Translations under genes and position numbers: made by a program
NCBI GenBank assembly: GCA_017428495.1
Contig: JAFRQS010000003.1
Location: forward strand, 1 to 32,804
Source: Bacilli bacterium
GTDB lineage: Bacteria; Bacillota_I; Bacilli_A; RF39; UBA660
DNA: 32,804 nt
Direction of reading: 5' to 3'
The notes under the pieces: generated by a model
What the model was told of the DNA's origin: nothing
What the model saw: only the letters and a program-made list of their open reading frames with translations
Database searches by the model: none
Part shown: positions 6,572 through 14,380 of the stretch, in pieces
Layout: every line of letters begins with the position of its first letter
Numbering within the stretch: position 1 is the first letter of the stretch

Positions 6572-8725
6572 ATGGAAGAAGAATCTATAACTTTTAATAA
6601 ATTTTATAGTGTATGTAAATCATATATTTGTGATGATGAATTATCAATGATAACAAAGGCATATGAGTATGCAGATAAAATTCATAGTGGTGAAAAGAGA
6701 AATACAGGGGAAGATTATATTAGTCATCCACTTAATGTTGCATATATTTTGACAAAAATACATTCTGATTATGAAACATTATGTGCAGCACTTCTTCATG
6801 ATGTAACAAGAACAGATAATATTTCATATAAAGAATTAGAAGAAAATTTTGGTACTAATATAGCTACTTTAGTAAAAGAAGTTACAAGAATTAATAATTT
6901 GTCTTTATCTGCGGATTCTGAATATCAAATAAATTATTATAAAAAGATATTAGTAGGTCTTTGTGAAGATGTTAGAGTAATAATTATTAAACTTGCTGAT
7001 AGACTTCACAATATGAAAACATTATATGCAATACCAGAAGAAAAGCAAAAAGAAAAGGCAAGAGAAACTTTAGAAATCTTAGCACCAATTGCACATAGGC
7101 TTGGAATACATTATTTAAAAAGTGAGTTAGAGGATATATCATTAAGGTATTATAAACCAGATGTATATTATGATATAGTTACTAGACTTAATAATACTAA
7201 AAAAGAAAGAGATAGTGCTATATTAGAAATGAAAGAAAGTATTTCTAATTTATTAGATGAGCATAATATTAAACATGAAATAAAGGGTAGAAGTAAGAGT
7301 ATATATAGCATATATAATAAAATGCAAAATGGTAAGAAATTTGAAGAAATATATGACATTTTAGCACTTAGAGTATATGTAAATACCGAGAGTGAATGTT
7401 ATTTGACTCTTGGACTTATTCACTCAAAATATAAACCATTGTCTAAGAGATTTAAAGATTATATAGCAATGCCTAAAGAAAATATGTATCAGTCACTTCA
7501 TACAACTATATTTGGAATAGGTGGAGAGTTATATGAAGTTCAGATAAGAACTTATGATATGGATAAGGTAGCAGAGTATGGAATAGCATCACATTGGGCA
7601 TATAAAGAAAAAATAGATGAAAAAGAAGCAATAAAAAATGTAATGGAACAAAAACTTCAAATGTTTAGAAATATTATTGAAAATAATAAATCTGAAGCAG
7701 AAACTGATGAAGATTTTGTAAATAATGTTAAAAAAGAAGCATTAGATAAAGATATTTACGTATATACTCCAAAAGGTGATGTAATAGAACTTCCTTTAGG
7801 TAGTACTCCAATAGATTTTGCATATAAAGTACATACAAATATTGGGGATAAAATGGTAGGTGCTATGGTAAATGATAGTATTGTGCCACTTGATTACAAA
7901 TTAAAAGATGGAGACATAGTAAAAATAAATGTAAATAAAAATTCTAAAGGTCCAAGTAAAGAATGGATTAATATTGTATATACTTCACAAGCAAGAAATA
8001 GAATTAAGAGTTTTTATACTAAGATTGATAAAACAGAAAATATTAAACGTGGGCAAGAATTAATAGAAAAAGAATTAAGAAAGTTGAAAATACCATTTCA
8101 AGATTTTAATGATCACATTAATGAAATATTAGAAGAATTTAGTGAAGAAACTATTGATGATTTATATTTAAGTGTTGGCAATGGTAAATATAATCCATTG
8201 TCTGTAATTAATACAATTAATAAAGAAACAAAAACAAAAGAAGAGTTAATAATTAATAAGATTAATAATATGAATATATTGCCAAATGTAAAGAATGATA
8301 TTATAGTTGGTGGTATGGATGAAATAAAGGTTACTTTAGCAAATTGCTGTAAACCTGTAAATGGTGATGATGTAATAGGGTATATTACAAGAGGAAATGG
8401 TATAGTAGTGCATAGATGTAATTGTCACAATATTATGGATGTAGAAGATAGAATAATTCCTATAGAGTGGAATACAAATACTACTAATAAGTATAGTACA
8501 GCAATTATAATTAAAATGACTAAAAAGGATAATGTTTTAGTTAATATCATAAGTAAAGCTTCAACTCAAAATGTAACAGTACAATCTATAAATCTTATTA
8601 ATAATTCAGATTATCAAACATATAATTTACTAGTAATAGTAGATAATGTTACAAAGTTAAATAATTTTTTAAAAGATTTATATCAAATGCCAGAAATAAT
8701 TGAAGTAGAAAGGTTAATACAATGA
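6572..8725 (+). CDS. rel: Rel (p)ppGpp synthetase with a degenerate hydrolase motif
   Basis: A 717-residue long RelA/SpoT homologue. Order: HD domain (about 25-200), synthetase (about 240-345), TGS (393-455), zinc-finger/conserved-cysteine region (C592 C593, H614, C616) and a C-terminal ACT domain. Synthetase residues are present: GRSKSIYSIYNKM, D262, the RFKD296 loop and E322 in EVQIRT. In the HD domain H52, H76, D77 and D143 remain, but the HDxxED motif reads HDVTRT: the two acidic residues equal to E81 and D82 of the Streptococcus enzyme are R80 and T81. Hydrolysis is therefore probably lost or weak, although the RxKD loop is the type found in bifunctional Rel. AGGAGG precedes the start; dtd overlaps its end by four bases. 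Confidence 0.93.
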   Translation: MEEESITFNKFYSVCKSYICDDELSMITKAYEYADKIHSGEKRNTGEDYISHPLNVAYILTKIHSDYETLCAALLHDVTRTDNISYKELEENFGTNIATLVKEVTRINNLSLSADSEYQINYYKKILVGLCEDVRVIIIKLADRLHNMKTLYAIPEEKQKEKARETLEILAPIAHRLGIHYLKSELEDISLRYYKPDVYYDIVTRLNNTKKERDSAILEMKESISNLLDEHNIKHEIKGRSKSIYSIYNKMQNGKKFEEIYDILALRVYVNTESECYLTLGLIHSKYKPLSKRFKDYIAMPKENMYQSLHTTIFGIGGELYEVQIRTYDMDKVAEYGIASHWAYKEKIDEKEAIKNVMEQKLQMFRNIIENNKSEAETDEDFVNNVKKEALDKDIYVYTPKGDVIELPLGSTPIDFAYKVHTNIGDKMVGAMVNDSIVPLDYKLKDGDIVKINVNKNSKGPSKEWINIVYTSQARNRIKSFYTKIDKTENIKRGQELIEKELRKLKIPFQDFNDHINEILEEFSEETIDDLYLSVGNGKYNPLSVINTINKETKTKEELIINKINNMNILPNVKNDIIVGGMDEIKVTLANCCKPVNGDDVIGYITRGNGIVVHRCNCHNIMDVEDRIIPIEWNTNTTNKYSTAIIIKMTKKDNVLVNIISKASTQNVTVQSINLINNSDYQTYNLLVIVDNVTKLNNFLKDLYQMPEIIEVERLIQ

Positions 8726-9168
8726 GAGTAGTAGTTCAAAGAAGTTTAGATTCATATGTTTCAGTGAATAATCAAATAACTGGCAAGATAGATAATGGCT
8801 TAGTTATATTGGTAGGATTTACTTTGGATGATGATGAAAATGATATAAACTATATAGTAAAAAAAATAATAGGACTAAGAATATTTGATGATGAAAATGG
8901 AATAATGAATTTATCAATTAAAGATATAAATGGAAGTATATTATCGATATCACAATTTACTTTGTATGCAGATACTACTAAAGGTAATAGACCATCATAT
9001 ATAAATGCTATGAAAGGTGAATATGCGATAAAATTATATGAAGAATTCAATAATAAATTAAAAGAAAATGATATAAATGTACAAACTGGAATATTTGGAG
9101 CAGAAATGGATGTACATATAAGAAATGATGGACCTGTTACTATATTAATAGATAGCAAGGTGAGATAA
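8722..9168 (+). CDS. dtd: D-aminoacyl-tRNA deacylase
   Basis: A 148-residue protein of normal Dtd length. The two signature motifs are intact: SQFTLYAD (77-84) and the Gly-cisPro motif NDGPVT (G137-P138). It hydrolyses D-aminoacyl-tRNAs and mischarged Gly-tRNA. The start overlaps the rel stop (ATGA), as commonly seen for the rel-dtd pair in Bacillota. Its stop overlaps the next ATG by one base (TAATG). Confidence 0.95.
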   Translation: MRVVVQRSLDSYVSVNNQITGKIDNGLVILVGFTLDDDENDINYIVKKIIGLRIFDDENGIMNLSIKDINGSILSISQFTLYADTTKGNRPSYINAMKGEYAIKLYEEFNNKLKENDINVQTGIFGAEMDVHIRNDGPVTILIDSKVR

Positions 9169-10133
9169 TGAAAAAAGAAGGTATTAATTATATATTAATA
9201 AATAGTACCTTCTTTATTTTTTGTATATTTTTATTAAACAAACTAAATATATTAAATAGTATTATAAATATAGTACTATTAATTATATTATCCATAATAT
9301 TAGCTTATATTGCATATCCTATATATAAAAAAATATCAAATAAATATATTTCAATAATAATGGTATTTGTTATAATTTTATTAATAATTATATTATTTTT
9401 ATATTTAATAATACCAAATAAATATATGATAAATAATTTAATAAAGTTATTTAACAATGTAATGATATTTATGAACAAAATAGAAATTAAGTATTCATTA
9501 AATATTAATATAAATTCATATGTTGAAAAATTAGCAAATTATTTTATTAGTAATAGTGTTTACTTATTAAAAAATGCTTTGTCTTATATAAGTAAAATGA
9601 TATTTGTAATAATATTATCTATATGTATTTTAATAAATATTAATCATATAAAAGAACTAATTTCTAAATATAAGTATAAAAAGCTTATATATAATATACA
9701 TATAAAGTTACAATATTACTTGATAGCCAATGTAAAAATACTTTGTATTCAATTTATTGAATATACAGTAATATTTATGATTATAGGACATCCCAACTAT
9801 TTGTTATTAGGAATACTCAATTCATTAAATACATTTATTCCATATGTTGGATCTATGATTACTAATATAATTGCTATAATAACTGCTTCAATAATAAATA
9901 AAAAATTATTATTTTTTACATCAATAATATCAATTGTAATGCCACAAATAGATGCTTATTTTATAACTCCTAAAATATATAAACAGAGTAATGAAATACC
10001 ACAAACACTATACATAATAACTATGATAATTCTTGGTAGTTTATTTAAAATATGGGGTGTAATAATATCATTGCCTGCATTAATTATAGTAATTGAGATT
10101 ATTAAATATAAAAATATTGTAAAAAATAATTAA
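9168..10133 (+). CDS. AI-2E family (PerM-like) membrane protein
   Basis: A 321-residue polytopic membrane protein. The C-terminal half is typical of the AI-2E transporter/permease family: LLLGILNSLNTFIPYVGSMI, MPQIDAYFITPKIYKQSNEIP and the LFKIWGVIISLPA end. The N-terminal half has paired helices and an amphipathic middle segment (about 85-125). Family members export varied small substrates or act as ion antiporters; AI-2 transport itself is not established for most. The start codon overlaps the dtd stop. Codons 3-16 contain a terminator-shaped inverted repeat, described separately. No alternative Met lies in the next 40 residues, so the start stands. Confidence 0.85.
   Translation: MKKEGINYILINSTFFIFCIFLLNKLNILNSIINIVLLIILSIILAYIAYPIYKKISNKYISIIMVFVIILLIIILFLYLIIPNKYMINNLIKLFNNVMIFMNKIEIKYSLNININSYVEKLANYFISNSVYLLKNALSYISKMIFVIILSICILININHIKELISKYKYKKLIYNIHIKLQYYLIANVKILCIQFIEYTVIFMIIGHPNYLLLGILNSLNTFIPYVGSMITNIIAIITASIINKKLLFFTSIISIVMPQIDAYFITPKIYKQSNEIPQTLYIITMIILGSLFKIWGVIISLPALIIVIEIIKYKNIVKNN
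9174..9222 (+). terminator. Terminator-like hairpin inside the start of the AI-2E family gene
   Basis: AAAGAAGGTA (9174-9183) is the exact reverse complement of TACCTTCTTT (9206-9215), with an extra inner TTAAT/ATTAA pairing, followed by A and six T (9217-9222). It can act as the dtd terminator or as an attenuator when ribosomes do not enter the downstream frame. Confidence 0.6.
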
Positions 10134-10145
10134 CAATGTTATAAT
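10117..10145 (+). promoter_or_regulatory. Promoter of the tRNA-Leu gene
   Basis: TTGTAA (10117-10122), 17-base spacer, TATAAT (10140-10145) preceded by TGT, an extended -10. The predicted start near 10152 is about two bases before the mature tRNA. The -35 box lies inside the end of the AI-2E family gene. Confidence 0.7.
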
Positions 10146-10153
10146 TATTGCAT

Positions 10154-10237
10154 GCGAGAGTGGCGGAATAGGTAGACGCGAAGGTCTCAAACACCTTTGG
10201 CTTTGCCGTGTGGGTTCGATTCCCATCTCTCGCACCA
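10154..10237 (+). tRNA. tRNA-Leu (anticodon CAA), CCA encoded
   Basis: Acceptor arms GCGAGAG (10154-10160) and CTCTCGC (10227-10233) pair fully. The anticodon stem AAGGT/ACCTT encloses loop CTCAAAC with CAA at 10188-10190, which reads UUG. A long variable arm (GGC/GCC stem) marks a class II tRNA, and the T-arm contains GGTTCGATTCC. The discriminator is A, followed by an encoded CCA (10235-10237). Confidence 0.97.
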
Positions 10238-10250
10238 ATTAATTTATATA

Positions 10251-10274
10251 AATCAACTTATTAAGTTGATTTTT
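10251..10274 (+). terminator. Terminator after tRNA-Leu
   Basis: AATCAACTT (10251-10259) pairs with AAGTTGATT (10263-10271) around ATT, followed by a short T-run. Confidence 0.7.
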
Positions 10275-10319
10275 ATTATATATGGTATAATTTTTACATA
10301 AGTATGGTGGGTGATTGGT

Positions 10320-11195
10320 ATGTATAAGAGTAATATAAATTTAAATCTATATAAAAATTTTTATGAAGTTGCTAAATGTGGAAGTATTACTAAAGCAGCT
10401 GAAAATAGTTATATATCACAATCTGCTATTAGTAAATCTATAAAGAAGTTAGAAACAGAGTTAAATGTACAATTATTTTATAGAGAATTAAATGGTGTAA
10501 GATTAACTGATAAAGGTAAAGAACTATTATATTTTGTAGAAAAATCATATAATAATTTATTAATTGCAGAAAGAAATATGATTGAGGAAGAAAATTTAAA
10601 AAGAGGTAAATTATCAATAGGAATGCCTTCAAATGTAGGAGCGTTTTTTCTATTTGATAAGATAATTGATTTTCATGAAAAATATCCAAATATAGAAATA
10701 ACTATAATTACAGGTGGTACAGCAAAGCTTCTTAGTTTATTAGATACACATCAAGTAGATTTTGTAATTGATACATCTCCAATAAGTTTATTAGATGGAA
10801 TGAAGAAAAGGAAACTTGATGAAGTTGAATATTCTTTTGCAGTAAAAAAGGATACAAAAATATGTGATATAGATAAAACTTATTCATTAGATGATATATC
10901 TAAATTTCCACTTATATTACCTATACCTGGTACTGACAATAGAAAAAGATTAGATGAATTATTTAAGAAAAATAATATTGAATTAAAAAATGTACTAAAT
11001 ATACATACTAGTGAAATAATATTGTCTTTTATAAAAAAAGATTTAGGTATTGGATATATAATTAAGAATTTACTTGATGAAGAATGTGTTGCACTGAAAA
11101 TAAAGGATTTACCTAAGTCTGAAATAGATATAGTATATATAGAAGATTTTTTAACAACGGTACCCAAAAAATTCATTGATATGTATATGATATGA
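10320..11195 (+). CDS. LysR family transcriptional regulator
   Basis: 291 residues, typical LysR length. The N-terminal winged helix-turn-helix is clear (residues about 9-60: NFYEVAKCGSITKAAE, then SQSAISKSIKKLETELN). A substrate-binding domain follows (RGKLSIGMPSN, then IEITIITGGT and LGIGYIIKNL). I chose ATG 10320 instead of the upstream GTG at 10311, because GGTGAT lies four bases before it, as in many neighbours. An extended -10 (TGG TATAAT, 10283-10291) stands upstream. The effector and targets are unknown; the next gene, an RlmN/Cfr-like enzyme, is separated by a terminator but could be a target. Confidence 0.92.
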   Translation: MYKSNINLNLYKNFYEVAKCGSITKAAENSYISQSAISKSIKKLETELNVQLFYRELNGVRLTDKGKELLYFVEKSYNNLLIAERNMIEEENLKRGKLSIGMPSNVGAFFLFDKIIDFHEKYPNIEITIITGGTAKLLSLLDTHQVDFVIDTSPISLLDGMKKRKLDEVEYSFAVKKDTKICDIDKTYSLDDISKFPLILPIPGTDNRKRLDELFKKNNIELKNVLNIHTSEIILSFIKKDLGIGYIIKNLLDEECVALKIKDLPKSEIDIVYIEDFLTTVPKKFIDMYMI

Positions 11196-11221
11196 ATTTA
11201 ATTCATACCCCAAATGAAAAA

Positions 11222-11252
11222 GAGATATTTGTTTAAAAATATTTCTTTTTTT
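11222..11252 (+). terminator. Terminator after the LysR gene
   Basis: GAGATATTT (11222-11230) pairs with AAATATTTC (11237-11245, one G-U), followed by seven T. It lies between the in-frame ATG at 11214 and the real start of the next gene at 11277. Confidence 0.7.
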
Positions 11253-11276
11253 ATAATGAAAATAATAGGAGGGTAT

Positions 11277-12263
11277 ATGAAAAGTTTAGGAATATTTAAA
11301 GATAGTAAAGATGGTACTATTAAATCAGTATTTAAAGTGGAAAAGGGAATAATTGAAATGTCATTAATAAATACAAAAGAAGATATGGATATGTTATGTG
11401 TTCCAACACATCATTTCTGTAATATGGGTTGTAAAATGTGCCATTTAACAAATAATAAATTAAATAAAAAAATGATACCTATTAATATTAATGATTTTTT
11501 AAATGGATTAGTTAAAAGTGTAAGTGATATAAGAGGATTTAGAAGAACAAAAAAGAAAAAATTATTAATATCTTTTATGGGTGTAGGGGAACCATTATTA
11601 AATTTAGAATTAATAGAAAAGGTTTATAAATCTGAGTATTATATAAAAGAGAGATTAGGCTATGATGATGTAAGTTATGCACTTGCTAGTATGATGCCTA
11701 ATGATAATATTTTAAAATTAATAGAATTAGTAAATAGTATTAATATGCCACTAAAAATTCATTTTTCTTTGCATAATCCAATAGATTCAAAAAGAAAAGA
11801 ATTAATACCAAATACTAAGGTATCAGTAGAAGATGCTTTGGGGTATTTAGTTAATTATAGGAATATAATTCAATCTAATAAAATTATAATGAATAAATAT
11901 ATTAAATTTCATAGAACTAATGATCCTGTAGAAATACATTATACTTTAATAGATGATATAAATGATAGTAATGAGGAATTAAATGTAATGATTAATTTAT
12001 TAAAAAAATATGAAATACCTATTAAATTTTTGAAATTTAATCCAACTAATAAAATGCTAATTAGTAAAAATGAGGATATATGGTTAAAAAAAATAAAAAA
12101 GGAAATACCAAATTTAAGAGTAAAAACTTATTCTCCGCCAGGTAAAGAGGTAGGTAGTTCTTGTGGTGAATTTACTAAACATTATTATCATGAAGAAATA
12201 GAATCCAAAGAAGATAAATTGGAATTTGAAAATTGGGTAAAAAAATATCAAATATTTGATTAA
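11277..12263 (+). CDS. RlmN/Cfr-like radical SAM enzyme lacking the N-terminal RNA-binding domain
   Basis: 328 residues from ATG 11277, chosen because GGAGGG lies just upstream while ATG 11214 lies before a terminator. All RlmN/Cfr landmarks are present: C41, aligned with the catalytic C118 of E. coli RlmN (same 7-residue distance to the cluster), the cluster motif C48-NMG-C52-KM-C55, GVGEP (102-106), SLHNP (164-168), HYTLIDDIND (221-230) and C296 in SSCGE, aligned with the methyl-carrying C355. The family methylates C2 or C8 of adenine in rRNA or tRNA by a ping-pong mechanism. Only about 40 residues precede C41, against about 117 in E. coli RlmN, so the N-terminal accessory domain is absent. 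It is probably a paralogue of the housekeeping enzyme; the substrate is unknown. Confidence 0.8.
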   Translation: MKSLGIFKDSKDGTIKSVFKVEKGIIEMSLINTKEDMDMLCVPTHHFCNMGCKMCHLTNNKLNKKMIPININDFLNGLVKSVSDIRGFRRTKKKKLLISFMGVGEPLLNLELIEKVYKSEYYIKERLGYDDVSYALASMMPNDNILKLIELVNSINMPLKIHFSLHNPIDSKRKELIPNTKVSVEDALGYLVNYRNIIQSNKIIMNKYIKFHRTNDPVEIHYTLIDDINDSNEELNVMINLLKKYEIPIKFLKFNPTNKMLISKNEDIWLKKIKKEIPNLRVKTYSPPGKEVGSSCGEFTKHYYHEEIESKEDKLEFENWVKKYQIFD

Positions 12264-12274
12264 TTCTAAAATAA

Positions 12275-12300
12275 AAAAATTGAATTTAAATTCAATTTTT
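12275..12300. terminator. Bidirectional terminator between convergent genes
   Basis: A perfect 13-base-arm palindrome (AAAAATTGAATTT and its complement, 12275-12300), A-rich on the left and T-rich on the right. It works for the radical SAM gene on + and the gene at 12300-12893 on minus, whose stop codon starts at its edge. Confidence 0.8.
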
Positions 12301-12893
12301 TATTTCATATTTTTCAATCTTTTTTGTTTTTCTTTTATAGTTTTTGCATTTCCATAGAATTTATTCCAACATTCTTCAGATCCATAATTTTTACAATCTG
12401 AAAATAAAGAATTAAATCCACAAAATTTCATACAAATACTATCATCAAAACTAGAATCTTCATAAGATTGTGCTAACTCTGCTGGGCAAGTATATTGCAT
12501 TGCTGGTATAGGGAATTCACCTTTAAGAAAATTATTATAACTTATAACATTAATTTCGTTTGCACCATGTTCAAATAGATATTCTGGAGATAGAACTCTA
12601 CCAGTACCATACATAACATATTTAACACCATCTCTTCTTTGTAATTTATCAAATAATCTTATTCTATCAGTAATAATTCCATCATTAACTTTGTAAACAA
12701 CACCATTTTTTTCATCTTGAACTAATTGTCTACTTTCATTTAATTCTAAAGTATAATATCCTTTACCATTACAGGCATTACATATAACTGCTAAACCATT
12801 TCTTTCAGTAAAACCAACATACAATCCTGTCCCATTGCAAGCGTCACAAATACATTTGGCTTCATTACCTAATTTTAATTCTTTTAAATACAT
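12300..12893 (-). CDS. Protein with two CxxCxGxG zinc-binding repeats, function unknown
   Basis: 197 residues. The N-terminal part carries two DnaJ-type zinc motifs, C16-DAC19-NGTG and C38-NAC41-NGKG. The rest has no J domain and is not DnaJ. A C-terminal cysteine cluster (YTCPAE, ICMKFCGF, SDCKNYGSEEC) may form a second metal site. A middle segment (about 85-130: YVMYGTGRVLSPEYLFEHGANEINV) looks like a folded enzyme or binding domain that I do not recognise. AGGGGG lies a few bases before the ATG. It is divergent from the MFS transporter gene, with operator-like sequences between, so the two may be regulated together. Confidence 0.65.
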   Translation of the reverse strand: MYLKELKLGNEAKCICDACNGTGLYVGFTERNGLAVICNACNGKGYYTLELNESRQLVQDEKNGVVYKVNDGIITDRIRLFDKLQRRDGVKYVMYGTGRVLSPEYLFEHGANEINVISYNNFLKGEFPIPAMQYTCPAELAQSYEDSSFDDSICMKFCGFNSLFSDCKNYGSEECWNKFYGNAKTIKEKQKRLKNMK

Positions 12894-12931
12894 ATAATCC
12901 CCCTTACTTAATAATTTGCGAGAATGGTTTT

Positions 12932-12960
12932 ATGGTATCATAATGATTTGCGTATGTCAA
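12932..12960 (-). promoter_or_regulatory. Possible promoter of the CxxCxGxG gene
   Basis: Read on the minus strand: TTGACA (12960-12955), 17-base spacer, TACCAT (12937-12932). The -35 is perfect and the -10 matches 4 of 6. Confidence 0.5.
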
Positions 12961-13008
12961 ATTATAATTGTGTTTAATACTTTTATAAGAAATAAATAGA
13001 TATTTGAG

Positions 13009-13030
13009 TAATGTTGCAAATGCAACATTA
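13009..13030. promoter_or_regulatory. Perfect palindrome, probable repressor operator for the MFS gene
   Basis: Arms TAATGTTGCA (13009-13018) and TGCAACATTA (13021-13030) are exact reverse complements around AA. It lies about 45 bases upstream of the MFS start, where promoter elements would be (TTGAGT at 13004-13009, TATATT at 13029-13034, poorly spaced). No T-run follows, so it is not a terminator. Confidence 0.6.
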
Positions 13031-13074
13031 TATTTGCAATCACTGGTGCTATTATTTTTATGAGGTGTAAGGTT

Positions 13075-14304
13075 ATGAAATTAAATAATAAGTGGATTAG
13101 AGCGGCGATACCTGCACTACTTATACATTGTTCTATAGGTACAGTTTATTGTTGGTCTACGTTTAAAGAGGCTATTGCAACTAAGATTGGAATGAGTACA
13201 TTTGCATTGGGATGGGCTTTTTCTTTGGCAATATTCTTTTTAGGAATGTCTGCAGCATTTGCAGGTCGAATGGTTGAAAAAGATATACATAAATCATCAT
13301 TAATAGCATGTATATGCTTTACTGCAGGCATGATTGGTACTGGTTTATTTATACAGTATACAACAGGTTTAATAGCACTACTTGGTATATACTTGTGCTA
13401 TGGATGTATTATGGGTATAGGGTTAGGTATTGGTTATTTAACACCAGTTAAAACATTAATGTTATGGTTTAAAGATCAAAAAGGTCTTGCAACAGGTATA
13501 TCTATTATGGGTTTTGGTCTTGCCAAAGCTATTGCAACTCCAATAATGGAAGCAATACAAAAGAATAGCGGAATATCTAGTATGTTTTATATATTAGGAA
13601 TAGTGTATTTTATAATGATGTTTGTTGGACATCTGTTACTTAAAAAGCCTAAAGGTTGGATTGAAAAGGAAGATAAGAAAAACAAATTTAAAGCATTATC
13701 TATGTTTAAGAATAAAACATTTTTGGGAATATGGTTAATGTTCTTTATAAATATTCATTGTGGGCTTGCATTAATTACATATGAAAAGCAAATACTAAAT
13801 GTAACGTTTAAAAATCTTGCAATACTAGCAACTATTATAGGTGTAGTGCCTTCTATTACTGCTGCATTCAATGCATTGGGTAGAATTGGTTATTCATCAA
13901 TATCAGATAAAATGAAAGAAAGAAATACAGTGTATAAAATAATATTTATAAGTTGTATAGTAATAACATTAATAAGTTTATTTCCAATGTCAATTACAAA
14001 TTATGATAATTCAATATTATTGGGCATTATAGTTATATTATTATTAATAATGGTTAACTTAGGTTATGGAGGAGGATTCTCAACTCTTCCAGCACTTTTA
14101 TCAGAAAGATTTGGCATGGATAAGATAAGTAAAATACATGGGCTTGCGCTTTCTGCATGGGCAATAGCTGGTTTAACTGGTAATAATATGTCAGAATTAA
14201 TATTAAATTTAACTAATCATACATATGAATATATTTTAATAGCTATAACCATACTATATATGATTGCACTTGTAATATGTGCTAAGATGGTAGGTAATAA
14301 ATAA
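13075..14304 (+). CDS. MFS transporter, OFA (oxalate/formate antiporter-like) family
   Basis: 409 residues with about 12 transmembrane helices. The start of the protein (IRAAIPALLIHCSIGTVYCWSTFKEAI) and the GIGLGIGYLTPVKTLMLWFKDQKGLATGISIMGFGLA stretch are typical of the OFA family, which exchanges small carboxylates such as oxalate, formate or pyruvate. The substrate cannot be read from sequence. I prefer ATG 13075 over ATG 13060, because GAGGTG lies seven bases before it and the first ATG has only a weak site. It is preceded by a 22-base palindrome and divergent from the CxxCxGxG gene, and ends in its own terminator, so it is a single-gene unit under local control. Confidence 0.88.
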   Translation: MKLNNKWIRAAIPALLIHCSIGTVYCWSTFKEAIATKIGMSTFALGWAFSLAIFFLGMSAAFAGRMVEKDIHKSSLIACICFTAGMIGTGLFIQYTTGLIALLGIYLCYGCIMGIGLGIGYLTPVKTLMLWFKDQKGLATGISIMGFGLAKAIATPIMEAIQKNSGISSMFYILGIVYFIMMFVGHLLLKKPKGWIEKEDKKNKFKALSMFKNKTFLGIWLMFFINIHCGLALITYEKQILNVTFKNLAILATIIGVVPSITAAFNALGRIGYSSISDKMKERNTVYKIIFISCIVITLISLFPMSITNYDNSILLGIIVILLLIMVNLGYGGGFSTLPALLSERFGMDKISKIHGLALSAWAIAGLTGNNMSELILNLTNHTYEYILIAITILYMIALVICAKMVGNK

Positions 14305-14325
14305 AAATGACTATGTCATTTTTTT
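14303..14325 (+). terminator. Terminator after the MFS gene
   Basis: AAAAATGAC (14303-14311) pairs with GTCATTTTT (14315-14323) around TAT, followed by further T. Confidence 0.8.
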
Positions 14326-14380
14326 GCTTTTCTAATGTAATAATATGTTATAATTTAACATATCTTAGATAGGTGATATT

